This document shows, one piece after another, positions 14,129-22,689 of a DNA stretch of 44,795 nt. This DNA comes from Microbacterium sp. (GTDB taxonomy: Bacteria > Actinomycetota > Actinomycetes > Actinomycetales > Microbacteriaceae): positions 1-44,795 of the forward strand of contig JAITLM010000190.1 in NCBI GenBank assembly GCA_031277885.1. Direction: 5' to 3'. The number at the start of each line of letters is the position of its first letter. Position 1 is the stretch's first letter. The notes under the pieces were generated by a model, which saw nothing but the letters and a program-made list of their open reading frames with translations, had not been told where the DNA came from and searched no databases. Both the position numbers and the translations under genes were made by a program.

Positions 14129-15625
14129 ATGACCGAAGCCCCGCTCCCTCCCGTCGCAGCTCGCGGCGTGCTGCTGGATGCGTGGGTGGCGAAGCGGGCG
14201 GAGATCGCCCGGCTCGAGGGCGAGGCCGCCGAGCTGCTGGCCGCTCGGGAGGAGCTCTTCGACGCGGATGTCCGTGCAGACCCCCAGCACCGCGACATGA
14301 TCCGCCGGTCGATGATCGCGGAGTACTCCGCCGCGGGGCGCATCTCGAAGACCGCCGCGGAACTCGGCTTCAACGATGCGGCCGCCCTGAGCGAGTTCTT
14401 CCCCGCGCTGCGTCATGCCCTGCGGCAGGGTGCGATCACGGCGCAGCACGTCCGCGTGCTGATCGCCGCGGCCGCTCCCGTGCGCGAGGCGGTGCTCAAC
14501 GGCCGCCTCGACGCCGAGGCGCTCGCGGTCTATGAGACCGCCGCTCTCACGATCGCCGAGCACGAGACGCCCGCGCGCACCCGCCCGCACGCACGGCAGA
14601 TCGCGGCGACGCTCGCGGGAGAGAGCATCAGGGATCGCCACGCGAAGGCCGCATCCGAGCGCCAGATCACCGTCCGCCCCCTCGACGACGGAATGGCTCT
14701 GCTGACCGCGGTGCTGCCGGAGGTGTATGCCGTCGCGATCATGGATCGCCTCCGCGCTCTCGCGACAGAGGTCGCCGCCGCAGGTCGGAGCCGCCGCGAG
14801 AACGACCTCGACCTGATCTTCTCCGACCCGATCGCAGAGCGCTTCGCAGGTGCGGATCCCGAGGAGTTCCCCTTCCCCGAGGATCTCCTCCCGGACGACC
14901 CGCGCCTCCAGACCCTCGACCGGATCTCCGCCGCGGACACCTACGCCCTCGACCCGGATCACGACCTCCACCGTCCCGAGACGGACGCCGGCCGCACCAC
15001 CAGGGTCGACCACGATGCCCGCCCCGAGTTCGTCGCGGCCGACGGCCGGACCCGCCGCGAGATCGAAGCCGACACCTTCATCGACCTGCTGCTGGCCTCG
15101 GCTCCCTCCGAGGCGCTCGGCACGGGCCTGGATCGGATCGCGGCGACCGTGCAGGTCACGATCGCCGCCACGACTCTCGCCGGAGAGGACGACCGGCTCG
15201 CGGAGCTCGACGGGCACGGTCCGCTGCATCCCGACATCGCCCGCGATCTCGCCCGCCGGGCCGGCGGATGGAGTCGACTGTTCCTGGACGACAGCGGAAT
15301 GGTCACGAAGGTCGATCGGTACACGCCGTCGACCGCCATGAAGCGATTCCTCCGGGCGCGCGATCAGCGCTGCCGTTTCCCGGGGTGCCAGACTCCCGCC
15401 CGCCGCTGCGACATCGATCACAACGAGGACTACGCGCTGGGCGGGCAGACCGAGATCACCAACCTGAGCGACTTCTGTCCGGGGCATCATGCGCTCAAGC
15501 ATCCGGACATCGGCGACGGTCACCGGTGGACCGCGCATCAGCTTCCGGATGGAACCCTGCGCTGGACGAGTCCGATCGGCCGCACCTACGACGACCGCGC
15601 GCCGCGCCGCGTCATGTTCGCCTGA
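14129..15625 (+). CDS. HNH endonuclease with DUF222 (13E12-like) domain
   Basis: A 498-residue protein of the 13E12-repeat family common in actinobacteria, often multi-copy. The N-terminal DUF222 part spans about residues 20-300 and is helical (RSMIAEYSAAGRISKTAAE). The HNH nuclease module is at about residues 412-460: CRFPGC, then CDIDH, then LSDFCPGHHALKH, giving four zinc-binding Cys and the catalytic His. The whole length matches the family. Role in the cell is unsettled; members are suspected homing or repair nucleases. It ends 12 bases before the convergent Nudix gene, with a hairpin between. Confidence 0.9.
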   Translation: MTEAPLPPVAARGVLLDAWVAKRAEIARLEGEAAELLAAREELFDADVRADPQHRDMIRRSMIAEYSAAGRISKTAAELGFNDAAALSEFFPALRHALRQGAITAQHVRVLIAAAAPVREAVLNGRLDAEALAVYETAALTIAEHETPARTRPHARQIAATLAGESIRDRHAKAASERQITVRPLDDGMALLTAVLPEVYAVAIMDRLRALATEVAAAGRSRRENDLDLIFSDPIAERFAGADPEEFPFPEDLLPDDPRLQTLDRISAADTYALDPDHDLHRPETDAGRTTRVDHDARPEFVAADGRTRREIEADTFIDLLLASAPSEALGTGLDRIAATVQVTIAATTLAGEDDRLAELDGHGPLHPDIARDLARRAGGWSRLFLDDSGMVTKVDRYTPSTAMKRFLRARDQRCRFPGCQTPARRCDIDHNEDYALGGQTEITNLSDFCPGHHALKHPDIGDGHRWTAHQLPDGTLRWTSPIGRTYDDRAPRRVMFA

Positions 15626-15627
15626 GG

Positions 15628-15653
15628 GCTGCCGGTGCTACTCTGCCGGCAGC
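15628..15653. terminator. Hairpin between convergent HNH and Nudix genes
   Basis: GCTGCCGG (15628-15635) pairs with CCGGCAGC (15646-15653) over a 10-base loop. It begins 3 bases after the HNH stop and overlaps the end of the Nudix frame. There is no T tract, so termination strength is uncertain; it could serve both strands. Confidence 0.5.
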
Positions 15654-16594
15654 GGGGCGTCGTCGAGCTGATCGAGCAGCCAGCGCACCGGCTGTACCTC
15701 GGCAGGACCGCCGTCGCCCTCCAGCGCCTCGATCCGCGCGGTCAGGCCGCGGTCGCTCGTGACGACGAATACGCGATCACCCGCCGCCCGGTGCGCGGCC
15801 GTGACCTCGACGATCGCGTCGTCGCCCGCCGCGGGAGCACGAACGATCTCGACCGCGCACGCCACGTCGCCGCTGTCGGCGGGGTCGGCGGCCTCCCGCG
15901 CCGCGCCTTCGGCGACGAGCACCACCCGCGGATGCCAGCGCGTCGAATCCAGCGCGACCCGCTCCGCCGATACTCCGCGCCGAGCCCACGCGTCCAGCCG
16001 GTCGCGAAGGCGCGCGGTCGCTCCGGCACGATCCTTCCACCAGCCGTCCGGCACGGATCCGACCACGTTCGCGGCGTCCACGACGACCACCGGCCGCACG
16101 TCCAGCAGCGCACGCAGCTCCGGCCACGCCTCGGCGAAGCCGGGGTGGAGCGCACGGCGGTCGACCTCGTCGACCGGCACCCACTGCAGCGCAAGGCTCT
16201 CCGGATCGCTGATCACGGGTTCGAACGGCGACACGACATCCGCAACGACGGTCGTGTAGCTCCAGATCCCGAGATCCAGCACGCTCTCGAACCGCGCGCG
16301 GACCGCACCGTCCGGCACGCCGGCCTCCTCCTGCGCTTCGCGGATCGCGCCCTCGCGGGCGGACTCCCCCTCGTGCAGCGCGCCGCCGGGCAGCGCCCAG
16401 GTGCCGCCGTGGTGGCTCCAGGCGACCCGGTGCTGCAGCAGCACGCCGCGATTCCGATCGTGGGCGAGCAGTCCCGCCGCACCGTACCGGCCCCAGTACC
16501 GTTCCCCCGTGGGCGCCACCACCCAGGCGTCGCCGCTGTTCAGCGGCCCCTGGGGGCGCCGAGGTTCACCGGGTTCCGGGGGAACGATCGTCAC
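15638..16594 (-). CDS. Nudix hydrolase fused to NYN/PIN-like domain
   Basis: A 318-residue protein with two enzymatic modules. The N-terminal Nudix domain (about 25-160) has a perfect Nudix box, G71-x5-E77-x7-R85-E86-x2-E89-E90-x-G, which binds metal and hydrolyses a nucleoside diphosphate linked to another group. The C-terminal part (about 166-310) starts with VVVVDAANVVGS and includes VFVVTSDRGL, the acidic pattern of NYN/PIN-like ribonucleases. The combination suggests recognition of a nucleotide or NAD-like cap coupled to RNA cleavage, but that is speculation. It is a monocistronic leftward gene between two rightward genes. Confidence 0.82.
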   Translation of the reverse strand: MTIVPPEPGEPRRPQGPLNSGDAWVVAPTGERYWGRYGAAGLLAHDRNRGVLLQHRVAWSHHGGTWALPGGALHEGESAREGAIREAQEEAGVPDGAVRARFESVLDLGIWSYTTVVADVVSPFEPVISDPESLALQWVPVDEVDRRALHPGFAEAWPELRALLDVRPVVVVDAANVVGSVPDGWWKDRAGATARLRDRLDAWARRGVSAERVALDSTRWHPRVVLVAEGAAREAADPADSGDVACAVEIVRAPAAGDDAIVEVTAAHRAAGDRVFVVTSDRGLTARIEALEGDGGPAEVQPVRWLLDQLDDAPLPAE

Positions 16595-16664
16595 CCCTCC
16601 ACCCTTTCACACGCCGTCGATGGATGGCCCCGTGCGACGGATCGTTGCGCGCCCGCTCCCTTGC

Positions 16665-16670
16665 GAGAAT
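16665..16670 (+). promoter_or_regulatory. Putative -10 box of leaderless GNAT gene
   Basis: GAGAAT, 7 bases before ATG 16678, resembles the element before the 4927 gene. The first T of the consensus is replaced by G, so confidence is moderate. Confidence 0.38.
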
Positions 16671-16677
16671 GGTGGGC

Positions 16678-17097
16678 ATGAACGATGCCTACGAGCTGGA
16701 CGACGATCCCTCCCGCATCCAGACCGACGCCGTGTGGACCTGGCTCTCGACCGAGGTCTACTGGGGCCGCTGGCGCACCCGCGCCGACGTCGAGGCCCAG
16801 CTCGCGAACGCGTGGCGCCTCGTCGGCGTCTACCGCACCGACACCGGCGAACAGGTCGGCTTCGCCCGAGCGGTCTCGGACGGCGTCGCGTTCGCCTACC
16901 TCGCCGACGTGTACGTGGGCCACGAACACCGCGGCCACGGCCTCGGCAAGCGCATGATGCAGCTGATGATCGATGACGGCCCCGGCGCGGACATGCGCTG
17001 GACCCTGTTCACGAGCGACGCGCACGGCCTCTACCGGCAGTTCGGATTCACCGAGCCCGACCGCACGGCCATGGTGCGTGCCGCGCGCAAGGGCTGA
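16678..17097 (+). CDS. GNAT family N-acetyltransferase, small
   Basis: A 139-residue protein. The acetyl-CoA loop is seen in VGHEHRGHGLGKRMMQLMI (about residues 80-98), after the strand AFAYLADVYV; the C-terminus has SDAHGLYRQFGF, where Y is the usual proton donor position of GNAT enzymes. The length is that of a minimal single-domain GNAT. ATG 16678 is preferred to an upstream ATG at 16624 because of the -10-like box. Substrate unknown. It converges on der across a strong hairpin. Confidence 0.88.
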   Translation: MNDAYELDDDPSRIQTDAVWTWLSTEVYWGRWRTRADVEAQLANAWRLVGVYRTDTGEQVGFARAVSDGVAFAYLADVYVGHEHRGHGLGKRMMQLMIDDGPGADMRWTLFTSDAHGLYRQFGFTEPDRTAMVRAARKG

Positions 17098-17109
17098 CCG
17101 GACGGGAAC

Positions 17110-17134
17110 GGCGCCGACCCGTCGGGTCGGCGCC
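17110..17134. terminator. Bidirectional terminator-like hairpin between GNAT and der
   Basis: An 11-base arm 17110-17120 (GGCGCCGACCC) is perfectly complementary to 17124-17134 with a 3-base loop. It lies in the 44-base space between the convergent GNAT and der genes. A T run is lacking, as is common in high-GC actinobacteria. Confidence 0.65.
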
Positions 17135-17141
17135 GCATCCG

Positions 17142-18662
17142 TCAGCGCTGCCGGCGCTCGCGCACCCGCATGTTGATGACGATCGGGGTGCCCTCGAAGT
17201 CGTAGAGCTCGCGCAGGCGCCGCTGGATGAACCGACGGTAGCCGGGGTCGAGGAACCCGGTCGTGAACAGCACGAATGTCGGCGGACGCGTGGTCGCCTG
17301 CGTGCCGAACAGGATCCTGGGCTGCTTGCCGCCCCGCAGCGGGTGCGGGTGGGCCGCGACGAGCTCGGAGAGGAAGGCGTTGAACTTGCCGGTCGGAATC
17401 CGGCGGTCCCAGTTCTCCAGCGCGGTCTCCAGCGCCGGGACCAGCTTGTCCAGGTGGCGGCCGGTCTTCGCGGAGATGTTCACGCGCGGAGCCCAGGCGA
17501 CGTGCGCGAGGTCCTGCTCGATCTCGCGCTCCAGGTACCGGCGGCGGTCCTGGTTCTCCATGTCGTCGTCGAACAGGCGGTCCCACTTGTTGAACGCGAG
17601 CACGAGCGCGCGTCCCGACTCGAGCACCATGTCGATGATGTTCAGGTCCTGCACGCTGATCGGCTGGCTCACGTCGAGCACGACCACGGCCACCTCGGCC
17701 TTCTCTAGCGCGGTCGACGTGCGCAGCGACGCGTAGAAGTCCGCGCCCTGCTGCAGGTGCACGCGGCGGCGGATGCCGGCGGTGTCGACGAGGCGCCACA
17801 GCTTGCCGCCCAGCTCCACGACCTCGTCCACGGGGTCACGGGTGGTGCCGGCGAGCTCGTTGACGACGACGCGCTCCTCCCCCGCGGCCTTGTTCAGCAG
17901 CGAGGACTTGCCCACGTTCGGACGGCCGAGGATCGCGACACGGCGCGGTCCGCCGATCTCGCCCTTGGCGACGGCGGAGACCTCGGGCAGTTTCTCCATG
18001 ATCGCGTCGAGGAGGTCTGCGACGCCGCGTCCGTGGATCGCGGACACCGGGTACGGCTCGCCGAGACCCAGGTTCCACAGGGCGGCGGCCTCGGGCTCCT
18101 GCCGGGCGTCGTCGATCTTGTTCGCGACGAGGAAGACGGGCTTGCCGCTCTTGCGCAGCAGCTTCACGACGTGCTCGTCGGTCGAGGTCGCCCCGACCAT
18201 CGCGTCGACGACGAACAGCACCACGTCGCTGAGGTCGATCGCGACCTCAGCCTGCGCGGCGACCGAGCGGTCGATGCCCTTCGCGTCGGGCTCCCAGCCG
18301 CCGGTGTCGACCAGCGTGAAGCGCCGGTCCATCCACTCGCCCTTGTACGTGACGCGGTCGCGCGTGACACCGGGGGTGTCCTCGACGACGGCCTCGCGGC
18401 GACCCAGGATCCGGTTCACGAGCGCGGACTTGCCGACGTTCGGCCGACCCACGATCGCGATGACGGGCAGCGCGGGCAGGAACTCGATCCCGTCCTCGCC
18501 CGAGACGAGGCCCGCGAGCAGCTCGGCGTCCTCATCGTCCAGGTCGTAGTCGTCGAGGCCCGCACGCAGGGTCGCGGCGCGCGACTCGACGAGCTCCTCG
18601 TCCATCGCGTCCAGCTTCTCGGCGAGGCGGTCGTCGCCGCCTTCGTATTCTTCGTCAGCCAT
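17142..18662 (-). CDS. der: Ribosome-assembly GTPase Der (EngA)
   Basis: A 506-residue essential GTPase with two tandem G domains and a C-terminal KH-like domain; it acts in late 50S subunit maturation. P-loops GRPNVGKS are at residues 72-79 and 246-253, with DTPG and DTAG switch II motifs, and NKID and NKWD specificity motifs. The KH-like domain includes [18 protein letters not shown]. An acidic N-terminal extension of about 60 residues ([20 protein letters not shown]) is typical of actinobacterial Der. Start ATG 18662 is preceded by GAGGAG. It overlaps cmk by 8 bases and is the last gene of the parA-der block. Confidence 0.97.
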   Translation of the reverse strand: MADEEYEGGDDRLAEKLDAMDEELVESRAATLRAGLDDYDLDDEDAELLAGLVSGEDGIEFLPALPVIAIVGRPNVGKSALVNRILGRREAVVEDTPGVTRDRVTYKGEWMDRRFTLVDTGGWEPDAKGIDRSVAAQAEVAIDLSDVVLFVVDAMVGATSTDEHVVKLLRKSGKPVFLVANKIDDARQEPEAAALWNLGLGEPYPVSAIHGRGVADLLDAIMEKLPEVSAVAKGEIGGPRRVAILGRPNVGKSSLLNKAAGEERVVVNELAGTTRDPVDEVVELGGKLWRLVDTAGIRRRVHLQQGADFYASLRTSTALEKAEVAVVVLDVSQPISVQDLNIIDMVLESGRALVLAFNKWDRLFDDDMENQDRRRYLEREIEQDLAHVAWAPRVNISAKTGRHLDKLVPALETALENWDRRIPTGKFNAFLSELVAAHPHPLRGGKQPRILFGTQATTRPPTFVLFTTGFLDPGYRRFIQRRLRELYDFEGTPIVINMRVRERRQR

Positions 18663-19350
18663 GGTCGGCTCCTCGCTGCGCTCCGGGCGCACGTCGCTCG
18701 ATCACCGCGATCACGGCGTCGATGGTCTCCTCGAAGTCGAGGTCGGTCGAATCCACGACCTCCACTCCTTCCGCGGCGGTGAGGAAGTCCACCACCGCGC
18801 TGTCCTTGGCGTCGCGGTGATGCAGGGCGGCCGCGACCGCCCCGGCATCCTCCGCGTCGAGCTCCGCGGCCCGGCGCGCCGCGCGCACCTCCGGGGCCGC
18901 CGTGAGCAGGATCCGCACGGGGGCGTCCGGGGCGACCACGGTCGTGATGTCGCGCCCCTCCACCACCACGGCGGGGTATTCGGCCTCGCGGGCGATCCGG
19001 CGGAACGCGTCGTTCACCTGCACCCGCACCGCGGGCACCCGCGCCACACCGCTCACGGCGCCCGAGACGCGCGGTTCGCGGATCGCGTCCGTCACGTCCG
19101 TCGCACCGACGTGCACGAGACGGTCGTCGGGGTCGAGGCCCTGCGCGAACGGGAAGTCGGCGGCGGCGGCCAGCACCGCGGCCTCGTCGGCGGTGTCGTC
19201 ACCGCGGTCCAGCACGTGCCAGGCCAGCGCGCGGTAGGCGGCGCCCGTGTCGAGGAATCCGTAGCCGAGGCGTCGCGCGACGGCCTTGGACACGCTGGAC
19301 TTGCCGGATCCGGCCGGGCCGTCGATCGCGACGATGAACGGGTCAGTCAT
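18655..19350 (-). CDS. cmk: Cytidylate kinase
   Basis: A 231-residue enzyme converting CMP or dCMP plus ATP to the diphosphate in pyrimidine salvage and DNA precursor supply. The P-loop GPAGSGKSS is at residues 11-19, followed by the nucleotide-binding DTGAAYR and the GRDITT motif typical of Cmk. The chosen start ATG 19350 matches the family N-terminus; an ATG five codons upstream overlaps tyrA further. It overlaps tyrA by 8 bases and der by 8 bases, consistent with tight translational coupling, and cmk-der adjacency is conserved in actinobacteria. Confidence 0.96.
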   Translation of the reverse strand: MTDPFIVAIDGPAGSGKSSVSKAVARRLGYGFLDTGAAYRALAWHVLDRGDDTADEAAVLAAAADFPFAQGLDPDDRLVHVGATDVTDAIREPRVSGAVSGVARVPAVRVQVNDAFRRIAREAEYPAVVVEGRDITTVVAPDAPVRILLTAAPEVRAARRAAELDAEDAGAVAAALHHRDAKDSAVVDFLTAAEGVEVVDSTDLDFEETIDAVIAVIERRAPGAQRGADHG

Positions 19351-20464
19351 CGGGCATGCTCGCAATCCGCCATCCCCTGGCTTCGAGTCCTTCGACCGCG
19401 CCGCGCAGGGCGGCGGGCGTCACGCTGATCTCGGCGAGGCCGAACTGCGCACCGGGCGAGTGCTCCAGGCGCAGGTCCTCGACGTTCACCTCGAGCTCGC
19501 CGAGCTCGCCGAAGAGGCGGCCGAGCTGACCCGCGGTGTCGTCGATCATCACGACGAAGGACTCGAACCGGCGGTTCTGGCCGTGCTTGCCCGGCAGCCG
19601 CTCGACGCCCTCGTTGCCGTGCCGGATCGCCTCGGCGACCGTGCGCCGGGATCCCGTGCGGTCCGGGTCGCGCAGCGCATCGGCGACCTCGGCGAGCTCG
19701 GCCGCGAGGGCGTCGAGCACCGAGACGACGGGCGCCGCGTTCGCGCCGAGGATCTGCACCCACAGTTCGGGGGCCGAGGCGGCGATGCGCGTGGTGTCGC
19801 GCACGCCCTGGCCGGCGAGGCGGAGCGAGCCGTCCTCGGCGTCGGCGAGACGCGCGGCGAGCAGGCTCGCCACGACCTGCGGAACATGCGAGGTCAGCGC
19901 GACCGCGCGGTCGTGCTCCTCCGGGGTCATCTCGAGCGGCATCGCCTCGAGGTCGAGCGCCAGGCCTTCGACGAGCGCCAGATCCGCCGCGCGGGTCTCC
20001 TCGTCGCGGCAGACCACCCAGGGGCGGCCGATGAAGATGTCGGCGCGCGCCGAGATCGCGCCCCCGCGCTCGCGACCGGCGAGCGGGTGGGATCCGATGT
20101 ACCGGGTCAGGTCGACGCCGCGCTCGCGGAGCACGCGCAGCGGCTCGAGCTTGACGCTCGCGACATCGGTGACCACCGCATCCGGGAATCGCGCCAGCTC
20201 CGCCTGGATGACGTCGGCCGTCACGTCCGGCGGCACGGCGACCACCACGAGGGCCGGGGCGTCGTCCTCCCGGGCGGCGCGGCCCGCGCCGTAGTCGATC
20301 GCGAGCCGCAGCTGCGCGGGCGAGGTGTCGGCGAGGGCGACGTCGACGCCCTTCGCGGTCAGGGCGTGCCCGATGCTGGCGCCGAGAAGCCCCGCGCCGA
20401 CGATCCGGATGGTTCCGGACAGCCGCGCGGCACGCTCGTTCGGCGTCCTGCTCGTGTCGCTCAC
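19343..20464 (-). CDS. tyrA: Prephenate dehydrogenase with C-terminal ACT domain
   Basis: A 373-residue NAD-dependent enzyme that converts prephenate to 4-hydroxyphenylpyruvate in tyrosine synthesis. The Rossmann fingerprint IVGAGLLGASIG is at about residues 21-32; the active-site segment GSHPLAGRE follows, then the helical dimerisation domain. The last 75 residues (SFVVMIDDTAGQLGRLFGEL, then VEDLRLEH) form an ACT domain, suggesting allosteric control by an aromatic amino acid. The start is GTG 20464, overlapping the rluB stop. The insertion of tyrA between rluB and cmk is known from several Actinobacteria. Confidence 0.95.
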   Translation of the reverse strand: MSDTSRTPNERAARLSGTIRIVGAGLLGASIGHALTAKGVDVALADTSPAQLRLAIDYGAGRAAREDDAPALVVVAVPPDVTADVIQAELARFPDAVVTDVASVKLEPLRVLRERGVDLTRYIGSHPLAGRERGGAISARADIFIGRPWVVCRDEETRAADLALVEGLALDLEAMPLEMTPEEHDRAVALTSHVPQVVASLLAARLADAEDGSLRLAGQGVRDTTRIAASAPELWVQILGANAAPVVSVLDALAAELAEVADALRDPDRTGSRRTVAEAIRHGNEGVERLPGKHGQNRRFESFVVMIDDTAGQLGRLFGELGELEVNVEDLRLEHSPGAQFGLAEISVTPAALRGAVEGLEARGWRIASMPDD

Positions 20465-21303
20465 TCGTTCTCCTGCGCGTCTCCCCGGTCGGCGTCGGTC
20501 CCTGAGGCTCTCGAAGGGTTCGAAGCACCGTCCGCGGGGGAATCCTGGCGCGACAGGGTCAGAAGCGCGCCGAGTTCGATTTTAGTCAGTTCCCGGGACT
20601 TCCCCGCAGGGAGCGTTCCCAGGTGCAGCGGGCCGAACTGCCGCCGCACGAGTTCGGTGACCGGATGCCCGACGGCCGCGAGCATCCGTCGCACGATCCG
20701 GTTGCGTCCGGAGTGCAGCGTGAGCTCGACGAGGCTGGATCCCTGGGACGAGTCCAGCAGTCGTGCCTTGTCGGCGACGATCCGCCCGTCCTCCAGGTCG
20801 ATGCCCTTCGTGAGCTTCGCGATCGTCTGCGCGGTGACGATGCCCTCGACCTTGGCGATGTAGACCTTGGTCACGCCGAAGGAGGGGTGCGCGAGCACGT
20901 GCGCGAGGTCGCCGTCGTTCGTGAGGATGAGCAGTCCGCTGGTCTCGGCGTCCAGGCGCCCGACGTTGTAGAGGCGCTCCTCGTAGTCCTTCGTGAAGCG
21001 GCGCAGATCCGGCCGCCCCTTCTCGTCCTTCATCGAGGAGACCACGCCGGTGGGCTTGTTCAGCATGACGTAGCGCTTGCCGGTGTCCAGCTGCACCGCG
21101 GTGCCGTCCACATCGACGAGATCGGTCTCGGGGTCGATGCGCCGGCCGAGCTCTGTGACGACGGCTCCGTTCACGCGGATCCGTCCCTCGACGATGTACT
21201 GCTCGATCACGCGCCGCGATGCGACGCCCGCGTTGGCGAGCACCTTCTGCAGGCGCACGCCGTTCTCCGAGAAACCGGCAGGGGGGATTTCGGTCGACAT
21301 CAT
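20461..21303 (-). CDS. rluB: Ribosomal large-subunit pseudouridine synthase, RluB type
   Basis: A 280-residue enzyme that isomerises a uridine of 23S rRNA, by homology in helix 89. An S4 domain lies at about residues 15-65 (RLQKVLANAGVASRRVIEQY) and the catalytic domain follows with GRLDAETSGLLILTNDG, in which D118 is the catalytic aspartate. The basic C-terminal GRNRIVRRMLAAVGH is typical. Two adjacent ATG codons (21303, 21300) are possible; AAAGGG ends just before, so the second may be used. It overlaps scpB and tyrA by a few bases. The final 25 residues are a disordered S, D and E rich tail. Confidence 0.94.
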   Translation of the reverse strand: MMSTEIPPAGFSENGVRLQKVLANAGVASRRVIEQYIVEGRIRVNGAVVTELGRRIDPETDLVDVDGTAVQLDTGKRYVMLNKPTGVVSSMKDEKGRPDLRRFTKDYEERLYNVGRLDAETSGLLILTNDGDLAHVLAHPSFGVTKVYIAKVEGIVTAQTIAKLTKGIDLEDGRIVADKARLLDSSQGSSLVELTLHSGRNRIVRRMLAAVGHPVTELVRRQFGPLHLGTLPAGKSRELTKIELGALLTLSRQDSPADGASNPSRASGTDADRGDAQENE

Positions 21304-21866
21304 GCCCTTTCGCTGAATCCTTCTGAGCCGTCGTCGAGCAGCGGCGAGATCGGCGGCAGCTCGTCGCGCGAGTTGATGCCGAGGTTCTGCAGCAGCGCGT
21401 CCGTCGTGCCGTAGTTGATCGCACCGGTCTCGGAGTCCTGGAAGAGCTCGGTGATGAGCCCGCGGCCGACGAGCGTGCGCACCACGGAGTCGACGTTGAC
21501 GGCGCGGATCGAGGCCACCTGGCTACGGGTGACCGGCTGCTTGTACGCGATCACCGCGAGGGTCTCGAGCGCCGCCTGCGACAGTCGCGCCGGAGCCTGC
21601 CCGCCCACGAAGTCCGCGACGAGATCGTCGTAGTCCTCGCGCACGTACAGCCGCCAGCCTCCGCCGACCTCGCGCAGCTCGAAGCCGCGCCGCGGCCCCT
21701 GCCCTCGGCCGTCGTACTCGTCGACGAGCGACGCGATCGCCTGCCGCACGGCCGGCACCGGCGCGCCGACCGCGGCGGCGAGGGAGACGAGGCTGTGCGG
21801 CTCGTCGATGATGAGCAGGATCGCCTCGAGCTTCTCGGTGAGCGGCTGCTCGATGTCATCGGTCAT
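21300..21866 (-). CDS. scpB: Segregation and condensation protein B
   Basis: A 188-residue subunit of the SMC-ScpAB condensin that organises and segregates the chromosome. The two winged-helix domains are seen in LEAILLIIDEPHSLVSLAAA and LETLAVIAYKQPVTRSQVA, the latter being the family hallmark, followed by VDSVVRTLVGRGLI. It overlaps scpA by 11 bases and rluB by 4 or fewer, as in most Gram-positive bacteria. Length and motif order are normal. Confidence 0.96.
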   Translation of the reverse strand: MTDDIEQPLTEKLEAILLIIDEPHSLVSLAAAVGAPVPAVRQAIASLVDEYDGRGQGPRRGFELREVGGGWRLYVREDYDDLVADFVGGQAPARLSQAALETLAVIAYKQPVTRSQVASIRAVNVDSVVRTLVGRGLITELFQDSETGAINYGTTDALLQNLGINSRDELPPISPLLDDGSEGFSERA

Positions 21867-22689
21867 AGTCGGCTCCCAACGTCGCCAGCATCTCGTCGGT
21901 CCAGTGCTCGGCCGACCACCGCAGGGTCAGCTCGCCGAGCGGCTCCAGCTGTTCGAAGGAGAGCGCCGCATGCCGGTACAGCTCCAGCACGGACAGGAAG
22001 CGCGCCACCACGACCCCCGGCTCCACCGCCCCCGCGACGATCTCGCGGAAGGTCACGGACTCCGCGCTGCGCAGCAGAGTCACCACGATCGCGGCCTGCT
22101 CCCGGATGCTCACGAGCGGCGCGTGCAGATGGTCGAGACCGACCGTGGGGATCTCCTTGGGCGCGAAGGCGAGCAGGGCGAGCGTGCCGAAGTCGGCGGC
22201 GCTGAGCGTCCACACCAGCTCCGGCGTGCGCGCACGGTGCTTCTCGTCCAGCCGCACGGCACGGGCGTGGCGCCGGTCCTCGTACTGCAGGCTGCGTGCG
22301 AACCAGGCCGACACCTCCTTGAACGCGCGGTACTGCAGCAGCCGCGCGAACAGCAGATCCCTGGCCTCCAGGAGGGCGACCGACTCCGCGTCCACGAGCT
22401 CGCCCTGCGGCAGGAGACCCGCGACCTTCATGTCGAGCAGGGTCGCCGCGACGACGAGGAACTCGCTCGTCTCGTCGAGGTCCTCGTCCGGTCCGAGTTC
22501 GCGCAGGTAGGCGATGAACTCGTCGGTGACCCGGCTCAGCGACACCTCGGTGATGTCCATCTCGTGCTTGGAGATGAGGTTCAGCAGCAGGTCGAACGGC
22601 CCGTCGAAGTTCGACAGGGAGACGCGGAACCCGGACTCGGGTTCGGGGATCGGGGCGTCCTCGGGGATCGCGTCAGGCGACGGCGCCAC
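21856..22689 (-). CDS. scpA: Segregation and condensation protein A
   Basis: A 277-residue kleisin subunit that bridges the SMC heads. The N-terminal hallmark FDGPFDLLLNLISKHEMDI is present, and the C-terminal winged helix includes VVVARFLSVLELYRH. The frame is open far upstream, but family length favours GTG 22689, which has GGGAG 9 bases upstream and overlaps the end of parA by 17 bases. Expression is therefore coupled to parA and scpB. Confidence 0.94.
   Translation of the reverse strand: MAPSPDAIPEDAPIPEPESGFRVSLSNFDGPFDLLLNLISKHEMDITEVSLSRVTDEFIAYLRELGPDEDLDETSEFLVVAATLLDMKVAGLLPQGELVDAESVALLEARDLLFARLLQYRAFKEVSAWFARSLQYEDRRHARAVRLDEKHRARTPELVWTLSAADFGTLALLAFAPKEIPTVGLDHLHAPLVSIREQAAIVVTLLRSAESVTFREIVAGAVEPGVVVARFLSVLELYRHAALSFEQLEPLGELTLRWSAEHWTDEMLATLGADYDR

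Noticed and set aside
13871..15538. Long minus-strand frame opposite the HNH gene
   Set aside because: A GC-bias shadow; the plus strand carries clear HNH motifs.
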